Positions 54,974 to 64,000 of a DNA stretch of 64,000 bases are shown piece after piece. A model generated the notes under the pieces. It did not search any database. It was given only the letters and a program-made list of their open reading frames with translations, and was not told the DNA's origin. Both the position numbers and the translations under genes were made by a program. Position 1 is the first letter of the stretch. Each line of letters opens with the position of its first letter. This DNA comes from Planctomycetota bacterium (GTDB lineage Bacteria > Planctomycetota > GCA-002687715 > DRQF01), in assembly GCA_020639295.1 (NCBI GenBank), contig JACKGY010000003.1:806001-870000 (forward strand), read 5' to 3'.

Positions 54974-56482
54974 ATGAGAATGCAGACTGCCCTTTGGTTG
55001 CCGATCATCGCCCTGCTGGCGCTGCCGCTCGCGGCCCAGGACATCGATCAGTCGCCGATCCCCCTGCCCCGGCTCAAGCAGGATTTCGTCGAGGTGGCGC
55101 AGGTCGATCGCAGCGGCCTGAAACTCCCCGCCAAGCCGGTCGCGACCGTCGACGAACACGTCCTGACCCAGGGTGATCTCCTCTGGATCCTCCTCGAATC
55201 GAACATCTCGACGATCGCCAACGTCCTGCTCGACACCAAGATGCTGGAGTGCGAGCTGGAGCGCAACGGCGTCGAGGTCACCGAGCAGGAGCTGCAGGAG
55301 GAACTGGGCGAGATCCTGCCCCGTATCGCCCCCGACAAGAGCTTCGAGGACCTGGTCGCCAGCGGCATCTACACGGCGGACTACCTCCGCACCACCGCCC
55401 GCACGACCCGTGGCTGGAAGAAGCTGGTCTGGGCCGCCCGCAACATCCCGCCCGAGGCCCGGAACGCGCAGACCAACGCCTTCCTGCTCCAGCTCTTCAA
55501 GCGCGAGATCACCGGCCGCTACCAGATCATGCTGCGTGGCCGCCGCCCGGCCCCGCCGGAGGGCGCCTTCGCCGCCCTGTCGACGCTGGTCAAGGGCAAG
55601 GTCGTGACCTACGAGGTCGGCCCGGCCGAGGCCATGCAGTTCCTGCTCGGCGTCCTGCGGCCGATCAGCATCATCCAGGGCCGGCGCCAGCTGATCGAGG
55701 AGTACCTGGTCCAGCGGGCTATGACGAAGGCCGACGTGGCCGTCACCGACTCCGAGATCGAGGCCTACGTCCGCGAGATGCAGACGAAGTTCCAGCCGCC
55801 CTTCAGTTGGGACATGGTCCTCCAGGCCAAGGGCCTGAGCCAGGATCAGGAGCGCGTCCGCTGGCGCAACGTCGAGGCCTGGCGGCGCTCGACCGGTACC
55901 GACGTCACCAAGGAGGACGTGCTGGCGTTCTGCGCGGCGAACGAGGACCACTTCCGCGGGCGCTACGTCGAGGTGAAGCACATCCTGATCATGACCGTCG
56001 ATTCCGCGACCGGCATGTCGCTCGGCGAGGACGCCGAGGCCACCGCCAAGGCCAAGGCGGAGCGCATCAAGTCCCTGCTCGAAGAGGGCGTCGAGTTCGA
56101 CAAGCTCGCCGAGCTCTACTCCGAGGACAAGACCACCGCGCAGAGCGGCGGCAAACTCCCGCAACCGGTCAAGAAGTTCGGCGGTGCCCTCGACGAGAAC
56201 TTCCGTGACGCCGCCTACGCCCTCACCAAGGAGGGCGAGGTGACCGGACCGGTGAAGTCGGTCTACGGCTGGCACGTCATCCAGGCCGCCAAGATCAGCC
56301 CGCCCCACAACCGTCCGACCGACTTCGGCGATCCGCGCTACTACGACTGGATCCGCGAGGAGTACGAGACGATGAAGATGCAGGCCTGGCTCCGCGGGCT
56401 CAAGACTTCGGCCCGGATCAACGAGGTCCCGGTCGAGGACCTGCTCACGATCAAGGATCTGAAGCTCGAACAGAGCAACTGA
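54974..56482 (+). CDS. Secreted PpiC/parvulin-type peptidyl-prolyl isomerase
   Basis: The 502-residue product has a signal peptide (LPLAAQ), and a long N-terminal helical region (about 40-250) reminiscent of the SurA/PrsA chaperone part. A parvulin domain follows at about 330-435: VEVKHILIMTVD, EGVEFDKLAELYSEDKTTAQSGGKLPQPVKKFGGALDENFRDAAYALTKEGEVTGPVKSVYGWHVIQAAKI. It should help fold exported proteins. The ATG at 54974 is preceded by GAGG; another at 54980 and an upstream one at 54959 are possible. A 14-bp hairpin follows the stop. Confidence 0.88.
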   Translation: MRMQTALWLPIIALLALPLAAQDIDQSPIPLPRLKQDFVEVAQVDRSGLKLPAKPVATVDEHVLTQGDLLWILLESNISTIANVLLDTKMLECELERNGVEVTEQELQEELGEILPRIAPDKSFEDLVASGIYTADYLRTTARTTRGWKKLVWAARNIPPEARNAQTNAFLLQLFKREITGRYQIMLRGRRPAPPEGAFAALSTLVKGKVVTYEVGPAEAMQFLLGVLRPISIIQGRRQLIEEYLVQRAMTKADVAVTDSEIEAYVREMQTKFQPPFSWDMVLQAKGLSQDQERVRWRNVEAWRRSTGTDVTKEDVLAFCAANEDHFRGRYVEVKHILIMTVDSATGMSLGEDAEATAKAKAERIKSLLEEGVEFDKLAELYSEDKTTAQSGGKLPQPVKKFGGALDENFRDAAYALTKEGEVTGPVKSVYGWHVIQAAKISPPHNRPTDFGDPRYYDWIREEYETMKMQAWLRGLKTSARINEVPVEDLLTIKDLKLEQSN

Positions 56483-56788
56483 TCCCGACCGACGGAACGT
56501 CCCTTCGACGAGGCTCCACGCCAGGCGTGGAGCCTCGCGTCGTTCGAAGCCGCGTCTCGGCCTGGAGCTCGCGTCGCCGGAACGGCGGTCGCCCGGCAAG
56601 CCGCGCCCACCACCGAAGTCGTCGATCACCGAGGCCCGCGCTTCGAGGCGAACCGGAAGCGAGGCTCCTCGCCTCCGGTCCGCCGCCCGACCGCGTGGAC
56701 CGAACCGGTCGGCCGGATTTCGCCGGTCCGGCCCGGGTGCTTGGGCGTCCTTGTCCATGTGGCCTCCCCCGGCACGGCCCGATGGCAC
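56483..56788. other. 306-bp intergenic region
   Basis: Apart from the hairpin at 56509-56537, nothing recognisable is present. The right half must hold the leader of the next gene, but no promoter stands out. Confidence 0.5.
56509..56537 (+). terminator. Terminator-like hairpin after the PpiC-like gene
   Basis: A perfect 14-bp inverted repeat (CGAGGCTCCACGCC, one base, then its complement) lies 27 bases after the stop. No T run follows. Confidence 0.55.
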
Positions 56789-58045
56789 ATGAGACGACTC
56801 CACGCGGCGAGCATCCTCGCCCTACTGATCCTGGCCGGCGCGAGCCCGGCCCAGGCACTCTTCACCAGCACGCGGGGCCAGGCGACGGCCGGGCCCGAGT
56901 CCGATCGGAGCTTCGATGGCGCCGAGATCCTGGCCTTCGCTCCTGGCGCGGGCGAGATCCGTCACCACCGGAATCACGGCGCCCTTCACGCCCTGCTCGG
57001 TGACGCCGACGGCAACGGCATCCACGACGACTTCGGCGGCATGATCGACGCCCTCTGTCCGCCGCCGGCCGGTGTCGACGGCGGCATCCTCGGCTTCCTC
57101 TTCTCGGTCGACCGCAGCGTGCCGACGCTGTCCGGAACCATCGAGGACGGCGACATCGTCGTGCTGATGCCCGGAGGACTGGTCACCGAGATCATCGACG
57201 AGTCGGTCTTCGCCGTGATGACCGGAACCTCGACCATCGACGTCGATGCCTTCCACATGGCGGACGACGGCAGCATCTGCTTCTCCTTCGCCGATGACGA
57301 GACCACCAGCTCCGCCGCCCTGGCCGCGGCCAACGGCGGCGATCCCCTGCTCGACGAGAGCACCGTCTTCGTCCTGCCGCCCGGAGCCCCCGAGGCCCTG
57401 ATCCTGTTCAGTCGCGGCCAGATCATCGCCATGGTCAACCAGGCGATGGGCAGCAACCTGAGCAGCGTCGTGGACGTGACCGGGATCTCGCCGGACCCGG
57501 GGAATCCCGGCGAGTGGCTGTTCACCACCGGCTCCACGAATGCCAGCATCGAGGGTCGGGTCTTCAGCAGCGCCGGGGGCGGCAGCCTCGCTCAGCTCGG
57601 GGGCAGCCCGCTCGATTCCACCGCCTTCGGCTTCGTCGACGAAGAGGTCCTCGAGGCGCTCGCGGTGGCCGACCTGCTCGAGGTGCCCCTCACGCTGGTG
57701 GGCCCGGACCTGGCTCAGGCAGCGCCGGGCTTCAGTGCCTGGGAGGTCGCCGGCGCCACCCCGTTCGGGCGGGTTCACCTCATCGCCAGCCACAGTCTCT
57801 TTCCGGCGCCACCCGGCGAGCCCTATCCCGCCCTGCTCGGCTTCCCCTGGCTCGTGGTCAACAGCTCGGATCCCTTCCTCTACGCCTCGATCCAGAGCCT
57901 CTCGTTCAGCGACTATGCCGACTTCGATGGCCGGGCTCGGGTCGTCTTCGACGTGTCCGGGCTGATCAGCGGCCTGCGGATGACGATGCAAGCCGTCGAC
58001 CTGGTCAGCCTGCGGGCCTCGCCACCGGTCACCGCCTGGCTCTGA
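56789..58045 (+). CDS. Secreted hypothetical protein
   Basis: The 418-residue product has a signal peptide (AGASPAQA). I recognise no family. It is poor in cysteine and Gly/Ala/Asp-rich, with beta-like strands. An acidic patch includes GDADGNGIHDDFGGMIDAL (about 71-89), which resembles a calcium loop. The C-terminal part has NSSDPFLYASIQSLSFSDYADFDGRARVVFDVSGLISGLRMTMQ, similar in feel to the planctomycete secreted proteins with C-terminal beta domains. The ATG at 56789 is chosen for the signal; an in-frame ATG at 56741 is possible. A terminator hairpin follows. Confidence 0.7.
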   Translation: MRRLHAASILALLILAGASPAQALFTSTRGQATAGPESDRSFDGAEILAFAPGAGEIRHHRNHGALHALLGDADGNGIHDDFGGMIDALCPPPAGVDGGILGFLFSVDRSVPTLSGTIEDGDIVVLMPGGLVTEIIDESVFAVMTGTSTIDVDAFHMADDGSICFSFADDETTSSAALAAANGGDPLLDESTVFVLPPGAPEALILFSRGQIIAMVNQAMGSNLSSVVDVTGISPDPGNPGEWLFTTGSTNASIEGRVFSSAGGGSLAQLGGSPLDSTAFGFVDEEVLEALAVADLLEVPLTLVGPDLAQAAPGFSAWEVAGATPFGRVHLIASHSLFPAPPGEPYPALLGFPWLVVNSSDPFLYASIQSLSFSDYADFDGRARVVFDVSGLISGLRMTMQAVDLVSLRASPPVTAWL

Positions 58046-58071
58046 GGACGCCGCGCGGCTCGCCGCCGGCG

Positions 58072-58108
58072 CCCGCGTGTCCGAGGTCTGCCCCCTCGGA
58101 CACGCGGG
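58072..58108 (+). terminator. Terminator hairpin after the secreted hypothetical gene
   Basis: A perfect 15-bp stem (CCCGCGTGTCCGAGG, 7-base loop, its complement) lies 26 bases after the stop. GGTTCGATTTCC follows; it resembles a tRNA T-arm but has no other tRNA part. Confidence 0.6.
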
Positions 58109-58328
58109 TTCGATTTCCTGGAACCGCGGTCAATGGCCCACGTTGTGAGGACTGACCTCGCGTAGCCCGCCCATCGGGAAGCGCAACGGGTCGACGAGGG
58201 AAGGTCGGCAGGATGTCCCGATGAGAAGCGCGCGCTTGCCGCGCTCGGAGCCGAGGCATACGATCGACCTTCGAGATTCGTGGCCATGACGGCCAGTCGC
58301 CACCCCGGACCAGGACGAAGCCAACTCG

Positions 58329-61037
58329 ATGCGATCGGGCACCGACAGGGTCATGCTGATCATCGCCATCCTGGTGGTATCGGGCCTTGGCGTCACGGTC
58401 GCATCGATCTTCGCCGGCGGCGAATCGACGGCGATCGGCGAGAGCACGCGCCTCGAGGAGGTGGAGTCCACCACGACCGGCGGGGCCCGACGGGCCCCGG
58501 GCCCGGGTCGTCGGCCGGAAGAGACTCCGGTCGCGACCACGGAGGTGGTCGAGAAGCGGCCGGTGCTGATGGCGCGCGAGGGCGAAGGGCTGATCGAGGG
58601 CCGGGTCCACGACCGGGACGACCAGGCCATCGCGGAAGCCCGGGTCGACCTCGAGCTCTACTTCGAGCAGGGCGAGCTGAACTACGGCCTGCTCGACGAG
58701 TTCACGGCGACCGTCACCACCGACGAGGAGGGTCGCTTCGCCGTCGCCGTGCCCCTCGAGGGCCGCTATCGCATCCAGGTCCGCCACGATCTCTTCGCCC
58801 CGTCGCATCGCGAGTCGCTCCAGGCCGGTGACGAGGTCGAGATCGAACTCGGACCCGCGGCCGGCCTCGTCGGTCATGTGCGCTCGTCGCAGGGGCCGGC
58901 GATCGCCGGCGCCCGGCTCCGGCTGCGCCAGGAGAAGGGCAACTGGAGGCTGGAGGCGACGACGGATGAATCCGGTCGCTTCGGACTCCCCGGCCTTCCC
59001 GCGGGCAAGGTCGTGGTGGCCATCGAGGCCGCTGAGTACATGCCGCTCGAGGACACGGTGGTGGAACTCGTCGCGGGCGAGGTTCTCGACCGGGACTTCG
59101 ACCTCCAACCCGGGCGCGCCATCATCGGCAGCGTCATCGACCAGGACGGCGTCCGCGTTCCCGGGGTCCAGATCCGCTGCGGGCAGATCACCGCCGTCGC
59201 GGACGACATCGGTCGTTTCCGGATCAGCGGCCTGGCGCGGAGTTCGCACTCGGTGGAGTTCATCGCCGCCGGCTTCCTGACCTACTGGCAGGAGGTGAAC
59301 CTCTCGGGCAGTCGCGAGACCGCCGAGATCGAGGTGAAGCTGTCGCGCGGCGGCAAGGTCCAGGGCCTGGTCGTGGACGACACCGGCAAGCCGGTCGCCG
59401 ACGCCGAGGTGAAGGTCTTCAACTCCTGGGGCGGCGGGGAGCACATGTGGGATTCCGGCCAGACCCGCTTCGTGACCCGCAGCGACGCTCAGGGCCAGTT
59501 CATGATCGACGGGCTCGCCGCCGAGCGCTGGAGCAACTTCCGCGCCCGGGCCGCCAAGGAGGGCTTCGCCAACGGCTACTCCGAGTCCTTCAAGATCACC
59601 GACATGGAGAAGGTCCCGCAGCTCACCATCATCATCCGCCCCGGCGGCCGGATCTCGGGCCAGGTGCGCAACGAGGACGGACAAGCGCTCGCCGGCGTCA
59701 AGGTGATGCTGAACGACAACCGGGTCTACGAGTGGAATTCGTCCGGCAACCAGCGTGGCAACTCGACCTTGAGCGACGCCGAGGGCCGCTACGCCTTCGA
59801 CCGGCTCTCGGAGGGTCAGTATCGGGTCTCGGCGATGGCCCGTGGCCACGCAACGGTCTTCAAGGGCAACATCGCGGTCGTCGGCGCCGGCCACTCCGAG
59901 GGCAACGACCTCGTCCTCAAGAAGGGCGGCACCGTCAAGGGCAGCGTCAAGACGCCCGAGGGCCAGCCGATCGCGGACGCGATGATCCAGCTCAACAGCC
60001 GATCGAGCTGGGGCACGGCCAAGACCGACGAGAAGGGCGAGTACCTGGTCAACAACGTCGGCGAGGGTCCCTACTGGATGTCCGCGGCGGCATCTGGCTA
60101 CTCGCGGGAGCGGAAGAACGAGGTCTTTCCGGTCGCCGAGCGCATCGACTTCGAGCTCCGTCGCGACGGCTACGTCTGGGGTCGTGCGGTGACCGGCGAG
60201 GCCAAGGAGCCGGTGCGCCAATTCCGGGTGGAGTTGCTCAAGCAGGATGCCCGCGGGGGCAGCTCGAACTGGCATCGGGTGAGTCAGCAGCACGTCAACG
60301 ACCCCGAGGGCAAGTTCAAGATCTACGCGCCGGACGGGAGCTACCGGCTCGCGATCATCGCCCAGGGCTTCATCCGCAAGGAGATCGACAACGTCGCCCT
60401 CTCGGTCGACGCCGATCCCGAGGAGCGACTGGTCTCGCTGGTCTCCGGCGGCAGCGTGGAAGGCTGGGTGCGCGACGACGAGGGCCGACCCGTCTCCTGG
60501 GTCCAGGTCTACCATCGCAGGGAAGGCGACGAGTACTTCCGCAGCGTCGGCAATACCGAGGCCGACGGCTACTACTACGTCGATTCCCTCGCCGCGGGCA
60601 GCTATGAGATCGCCTTCGAACGCCGGGGCTTCATGCCCCTCTCGATCCATCCCTACATCAACGTCTACGGCGGCGAGATCGCCCGGCTCGATCACGTCCT
60701 GCGCGACCGGACGAATCTCGTCTTCCGGGACGAGAGCGACCCCAGCGACAACAAGGCGCCGCGCTGGATGGCGATCAAGGTCGGCCGTTCCGACGGCCGT
60801 CCCCTGACGCTCAGCAATCAGCGCTGGACGCAGGAGGGCGCCGAGTCTCGCCCCTCCCGCCTCATCGGCTACAATCTGTCCCGTGGCCAGACGACGGGCG
60901 CCCGAGAGCTCGCGCCCGGCGACTACGAGATCGAGATCAGCGCCAAGGGCTTCGTGACCCGCAAGGAGTACGTCACCCTTCGGGCCGGGGACGACGTCGA
61001 GTTCCCGGTGCACCTCGTGCGGGAGGAGAAGAAGTAG
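58329..61037 (+). CDS. Membrane-anchored protein with eight carboxypeptidase-regulatory-like repeats
   Basis: The 902-residue product has an N-terminal membrane helix (about 8-28: VMLIIAILVVSGLGVTVASI) and a Pro/Thr-rich linker. At least eight carboxypeptidase-regulatory-like beta-sandwich domains follow, starting near residues 86, 178, 264, 342, 440, 534, 614 and 707. Each opens with a GxVxDxxGxPVxxAxV-like strand, for example EGRVHDRDDQAIAEARV, GSVIDQDGVRVPGVQI and GLVVDDTGKPVADAEVKV. No peptidase part is present. The same module type occurs outside the membrane in the sigma-factor fusion at 10125-12548. It probably acts in surface adhesion or signalling. GC and codon use look ordinary. Confidence 0.82.
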   Translation: MRSGTDRVMLIIAILVVSGLGVTVASIFAGGESTAIGESTRLEEVESTTTGGARRAPGPGRRPEETPVATTEVVEKRPVLMAREGEGLIEGRVHDRDDQAIAEARVDLELYFEQGELNYGLLDEFTATVTTDEEGRFAVAVPLEGRYRIQVRHDLFAPSHRESLQAGDEVEIELGPAAGLVGHVRSSQGPAIAGARLRLRQEKGNWRLEATTDESGRFGLPGLPAGKVVVAIEAAEYMPLEDTVVELVAGEVLDRDFDLQPGRAIIGSVIDQDGVRVPGVQIRCGQITAVADDIGRFRISGLARSSHSVEFIAAGFLTYWQEVNLSGSRETAEIEVKLSRGGKVQGLVVDDTGKPVADAEVKVFNSWGGGEHMWDSGQTRFVTRSDAQGQFMIDGLAAERWSNFRARAAKEGFANGYSESFKITDMEKVPQLTIIIRPGGRISGQVRNEDGQALAGVKVMLNDNRVYEWNSSGNQRGNSTLSDAEGRYAFDRLSEGQYRVSAMARGHATVFKGNIAVVGAGHSEGNDLVLKKGGTVKGSVKTPEGQPIADAMIQLNSRSSWGTAKTDEKGEYLVNNVGEGPYWMSAAASGYSRERKNEVFPVAERIDFELRRDGYVWGRAVTGEAKEPVRQFRVELLKQDARGGSSNWHRVSQQHVNDPEGKFKIYAPDGSYRLAIIAQGFIRKEIDNVALSVDADPEERLVSLVSGGSVEGWVRDDEGRPVSWVQVYHRREGDEYFRSVGNTEADGYYYVDSLAAGSYEIAFERRGFMPLSIHPYINVYGGEIARLDHVLRDRTNLVFRDESDPSDNKAPRWMAIKVGRSDGRPLTLSNQRWTQEGAESRPSRLIGYNLSRGQTTGARELAPGDYEIEISAKGFVTRKEYVTLRAGDDVEFPVHLVREEKK

Positions 61038-61160
61038 TGCCCGGCTCGAGAAGCGCGCGCGGTACCCGTCGGACATCCTGGCGCCGATCCTGGTCGTCTC
61101 CGCTTTCCTCGTCCGCGGTCGTCGGCCCCGCGGCCGGAGCATCGCCGCGCGAGCTGCTCG

Positions 61161-61922
61161 ATGGCACCGCTCGCGGAACGGAACGATAACTTGCGCCCGA
61201 CCCTCCTCGTCTACGGCTTGTTCCTCCTCGTCGGCCTCGGCATCCTCGCCTGGCTGGTCGACCGCGGCCATCTCGGTCCCAAGCTGGACGACCTGGAGCG
61301 GCGGAAGTCGGTGAATTACCACCCTCCGGCGGAGGCGGACCTCCCCTTCCCCTACGATCGGTCCGGGCGCATCGCGGCCTACCGTCTGTACGACCGGGCC
61401 CCGGATTCGACCGACGCCCAGCCGCTGTTCTGGCTGAAGGGCAATCTCCAGATCGTCCGCGACGACGATTGGCACGACGGACGACCGCGCTTCCAGATGA
61501 CGACGCTGCCCCGACCCGACCTCGAGGCCCTCATGAACGCCATCGCCGCCCTCGCCCCCGGCACGACGGGCGACCGTTACTGGCTGGAGCGCCGTGATCG
61601 GGAAGGGAGGAGCGAGACGGTCACGATATCGGCGCGGCAGTTCGAGGATCTCCTGGTCACGGTCCTGGCGGACCGGGACTGGCGGCCCTTCCTGCCGCCG
61701 GCGGTGGCGCTCGAGGTCGAGGATGCGCCGGCTGCCGCGGCGACGACGCCCTGGCCCCTGCGCCGGCCCGGGCTCGCCGAGCTGGAGGAGACGGGCCGGC
61801 TCACGATCGACGAGGCCCGGATCATCGACCGGCTCCTCGGTGAACTGCGTCCGGACGGGTTCTACCCGGGCGCGCGCGGGCCGCTGCGTCTCCGACTACG
61901 CGTGCTCTGCGATCGGCCATGA
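61161..61922 (+). CDS. Hypothetical protein with one membrane helix
   Basis: The 253-residue product has one N-terminal membrane helix (about 13-29: TLLVYGLFLLVGLGILAWL), then a charged soluble part with no recognised domain. Its last codons overlap the DUF2752 gene (ATGA, 61919-61922), which suggests that they work together. The start is uncertain: a TTG at 61191 is an alternative, and no strong ribosome binding site is seen. Confidence 0.55.
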   Translation: MAPLAERNDNLRPTLLVYGLFLLVGLGILAWLVDRGHLGPKLDDLERRKSVNYHPPAEADLPFPYDRSGRIAAYRLYDRAPDSTDAQPLFWLKGNLQIVRDDDWHDGRPRFQMTTLPRPDLEALMNAIAALAPGTTGDRYWLERRDREGRSETVTISARQFEDLLVTVLADRDWRPFLPPAVALEVEDAPAAAATTPWPLRRPGLAELEETGRLTIDEARIIDRLLGELRPDGFYPGARGPLRLRLRVLCDRP

Positions 61923-62344
61923 CCATCCGAACGCTCTACACCCTCGCGATCCAGCTCTTGCTGATCGGTCTGGCGCTGACGCCTCTGGTGATCGCCTGGA
62001 GACTGGCGCCGGACGCCCGCGGCTTCGGCACCCACGAGCAGCTCGGCATGGAGCCCTGCGGCTGGCTCGAGTCGAGCGGCCAGCCCTGCCCCACCTGCGG
62101 GATGACCACCGCCTTCGCCAACACCGTGCGCCTGCGCCTCGTCGCCGCCTTCATGGCCAACCCGGCGGGGCTCTTCCTCTGCCTGCTCTGCATCGCCCTG
62201 CCGATCTACGTGATCCGTTCCTGGTGGCTCGGTCTACCTCCCGGTCGCTTCTTTTACGGGCGCCTGGGACGGAGCTGGCTCGCGGTCCTGCTCTTCGTCC
62301 TGGTCTTCGGCTGGCTGTTCAAGATCCTGACCTACCGGCCCTGA
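61919..62344 (+). CDS. DUF2752 family membrane protein
   Basis: The 141-residue product has three membrane helices (about 8-25, 75-95, 115-135). Its CPTCGMTTAF motif at about 57-66 is the signature of DUF2752, a family of small bacterial membrane proteins of unknown function. Length is typical. It begins at the overlapping ATGA of the previous gene and is convergent with rsgA, whose stop lies in a short palindrome 8 bases after this gene ends. Confidence 0.85.
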   Translation: MTIRTLYTLAIQLLLIGLALTPLVIAWRLAPDARGFGTHEQLGMEPCGWLESSGQPCPTCGMTTAFANTVRLRLVAAFMANPAGLFLCLLCIALPIYVIRSWWLGLPPGRFFYGRLGRSWLAVLLFVLVFGWLFKILTYRP

Positions 62345-62351
62345 GCCGCGT

Positions 62352-63308
62352 TCAACGCGACTCGACCAGAGAGGCGAGGATGCGGCGGTACGAGTCGTAG
62401 CGCTCCTCGCTGATCGCCCCCTCCGCGACCGCCTCCTTGATGCCGCAGATCTCCTCGTGGTCGTGCGTGCAGGTCCGGAAGCGGCACCGGGTCAGGTGTT
62501 CGCGGAATTCGACGAAGTGGTGCCCCAGCTCCCAGGCCTCCAGGTCGAGCACGCCGAACTCGCGCACGCCGGGCGTGTCGACCACCCAGCCGCCGCCCTC
62601 GAGGGCGAGCAGGCTGGCGTGGGTGGTGGTGTGTCGCCCCTTGCCGGTCAGCTGCGAGACCTCGGCCGAGCGCAGGGCCAGGCCGGGCTGGATCGCGGTC
62701 AGGAGTGCCGACTTGCCGGCACCGGAGGGGCCGGCGACCACGCTGATCCGGTCGTGAAGCGCTTCGCGTAGCTCCCCGACCCCTTCGGCGAGAGGCACGC
62801 TGGTCTCGATCACCCGGTAGCCGAGCCCGCGATAGAGGTCGACGAAGTAGGCCAGCCCCTCGCGGTCTTCGAGGAGGTCGACCTTGTTGATGACGATGAC
62901 CGCGGCGAAGCCGCTCTGTTCGACGGCCACCAGCATCCGATCGAGCAGCCGTTCGTTGAGCGCCGGTTCGGCCACGGCCTGGACCAGGATCGCCTGATCG
63001 ACGTTGGCGGCGATGACCTGTTCGTCGCCCCGCCCGCCACGGCGCCGGGACAGGTAGGTCCGCCGCGGCAGGACCTCGACGACGACGTGCGGCGGTTGAT
63101 CGCGGCGTTCGAGGATCACCCGGTCGCCCACCGCGACCGGCCGCGAGAAGCGCTTCTCGTCGCGGAACAGGAGTCCACGCACCCGACACTTGAAGAGGCC
63201 CTCGGCGGTCTCGACGTGGCACATGCGCGAGTCGACGCGGACCACCAGACCCTCGAGGGTCGAAGGCTCGCCGGGGCGGGATCGGGTCGGGCGTGGACGA
63301 GGGGGCAT
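62352..63308 (-). CDS. rsgA: Ribosome small-subunit GTPase RsgA
   Basis: The 318-residue product has the circularly permuted GTPase order of RsgA: G4 NKVD at 141-144, then G1 GPSGAGKS at 193-200 and G3 DTPG at 244-247. The N-terminal OB-fold is at about 18-85. The C-terminal zinc site is Cys275, Cys280, His282 and Cys288. It helps mature the 30S subunit. The length is standard. The ATG at 63308 is near the family start. Confidence 0.94.
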   Translation of the reverse strand: MPPRPRPTRSRPGEPSTLEGLVVRVDSRMCHVETAEGLFKCRVRGLLFRDEKRFSRPVAVGDRVILERRDQPPHVVVEVLPRRTYLSRRRGGRGDEQVIAANVDQAILVQAVAEPALNERLLDRMLVAVEQSGFAAVIVINKVDLLEDREGLAYFVDLYRGLGYRVIETSVPLAEGVGELREALHDRISVVAGPSGAGKSALLTAIQPGLALRSAEVSQLTGKGRHTTTHASLLALEGGGWVVDTPGVREFGVLDLEAWELGHHFVEFREHLTRCRFRTCTHDHEEICGIKEAVAEGAISEERYDSYRRILASLVESR

Positions 63309-63361
63309 GGCCGAACGATACGATGTCCGCAGGGCCGGCGCGAGGTGGCAAGGGATCGGCT

Positions 63362-63390
63362 TTTCGCGGTCGTCCGGGGCTTGCTATCCT
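63362..63390 (+). promoter_or_regulatory. Putative promoter of ribB/ribBA
   Basis: TTTCGC (63362-63367), a 17-base spacer and TATCCT (63385-63390) lie 29 bases before the start codon. The -35 is weak; the -10 is good. The leader is too short to hold an FMN riboswitch. Confidence 0.4.
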
Positions 63391-63418
63391 GCGCCATCCA
63401 GTTGCAGCGAGGTGCCCC

Positions 63419-64000
63419 ATGTCCTTCAGCCCGACCGAAGAGATCATCGAGGAGCTGAGCGCCGGCCACATCGTCGTGCTCACCGACGACGAGGACCGCG
63501 AGAACGAGGGCGACCTCGTCGTTCTCGCCGACCGGGTGACACCCGAACAGATCAACTTCATGCTGCGGGAGGCCCGGGGCCTGCTCTGCCTCAGCCTCTC
63601 GGCCGAGATCTGCGAGCAGCTCGACCTCAACGTCCAGACGCGGGGCGACGCCGCCCGCCAGGGCGCGACCGCCTTCACCGAGACCATCGACGCCGTCCAG
63701 GGGATCACCACCGGCGTTTCCGCGCTCGACCGCTGGCACACCATCCGGTCGGCGATCGCGCCGACGGCCCGGACCCGCGATCTGGTCCGCCCCGGCCACA
63801 TGCAACCGATCCGCGCCCGCCGTGGCGGCGTCCTGGTCCGCCCCGGGCACACCGAGGGCTCCGTCGATCTGGCGCGCTTCTGCGGGGCGCGCGAGGCAGC
63901 CGTGATCATCGAGATCATGAACGAGGACGGCAGCATGGCCCGGCTGCCCGACCTCCTGCCCTACGTCGAGCGCCACGGCCTGAAGATGGGCTCGATCGCC
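63419..64000 (+). CDS. ribB: 3,4-dihydroxy-2-butanone 4-phosphate synthase, RibB or RibBA (3' end cut by window)
   Basis: The 194 visible codons encode a complete-looking DHBP synthase domain, which makes the four-carbon precursor of riboflavin from ribulose-5-phosphate. The signature DDEDRENEGDLV is at about 24-35, LCLSLS at about 60, GISAxDR-like TTGVSALDRWHTIR at about 97-110, and GHTEGSVDLARFCG at about 143-156. The frame is still open at 64000, so whether it is RibB alone or the RibBA fusion cannot be told. GAGG precedes the ATG. Confidence 0.88.
   Translation, partial: MSFSPTEEIIEELSAGHIVVLTDDEDRENEGDLVVLADRVTPEQINFMLREARGLLCLSLSAEICEQLDLNVQTRGDAARQGATAFTETIDAVQGITTGVSALDRWHTIRSAIAPTARTRDLVRPGHMQPIRARRGGVLVRPGHTEGSVDLARFCGAREAAVIIEIMNEDGSMARLPDLLPYVERHGLKMGSIA

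Noticed and set aside
58098..58125. tRNA T-arm-like GGTTCGATTTCC after the hairpin at 58072-58108
   Set aside because: No acceptor, D-arm or anticodon partner surrounds it; the flanking stem is a terminator hairpin.

Overview
The window is high-GC DNA with the look of a planctomycete (Planctomycetota). Three things suggest this: an ECF sigma factor fused through a membrane helix to a large extracytoplasmic part, many secreted beta-sandwich, FG-GAP and beta-helix proteins of unknown function, and a LexA/ImuA/ImuB/DnaE2 cassette among ordinary housekeeping genes. The taxonomic call is inference; no rRNA is present. I saw no tRNA, rRNA, CRISPR array, transposase or phage gene. Long open frames antisense to real genes are common because of the GC content and were left out.

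Layout. 1-2.6 kb: two members of a secreted modular family (family A), the first cut by the window edge. 2.7-5.8 kb: a [2Fe-2S] ferredoxin overlapping a CofD/YvcK-like protein, convergent with Ppx/GppA. 6-9.1 kb: a lipoprotein with an internal duplication, then a diheme cytochrome c next to a PQQ-type sugar dehydrogenase lipoprotein. 9.2-12.5 kb: a DUF4388-like protein and the sigma-factor fusion. 13-18.1 kb: an AI-2E family membrane protein, a TetR regulator, a cyclophilin lipoprotein, YchF and a radical SAM/SPASM protein. 18.2-22.8 kb: a secreted beta-helix protein and the lepA-hemW pair. 23-30.3 kb: an STN-like exported protein, a secreted hypothetical coupled to a membrane-anchored sulfatase-superfamily protein, and a secreted esterase.

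30.8-35.2 kb: two full-length family A paralogs in tandem whose last 1.4 kb is almost identical. 35.5-42.1 kb: an SOS mutagenesis cassette (lexA, imuA, imuB, dnaE2) with a CTGT-N8-ACAG palindrome just upstream of lexA. 42.2-43.3 kb: a fourth family A member without the middle domains. 43.6-52.6 kb: a DUF900 hydrolase, a Cys/Met-metabolism PLP enzyme whose ribosome binding site lies in a 10-bp inverted repeat, a divergent PRPP-synthetase-like protein, a HAD phosphatase, a retropepsin-like protease with TPR-like helices, an FG-GAP protein and an unknown. 53.1-64 kb: an Ig-like membrane protein, a PpiC-type isomerase, a secreted hypothetical, an eight-repeat carboxypeptidase-regulatory-like protein, a small DUF2752 pair, RsgA, and the start of ribB/ribBA.

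Main points for follow-up: the sigma-factor fusion, the LexA cassette and its operator, the occluded ribosome binding site upstream of the PLP enzyme, gene conversion in family A, a repeat that appears to supply promoters to two unrelated genes, hairpins that contain the stop codons of convergent genes, and a recurring TTNNNC-N17-TANNNT promoter form.
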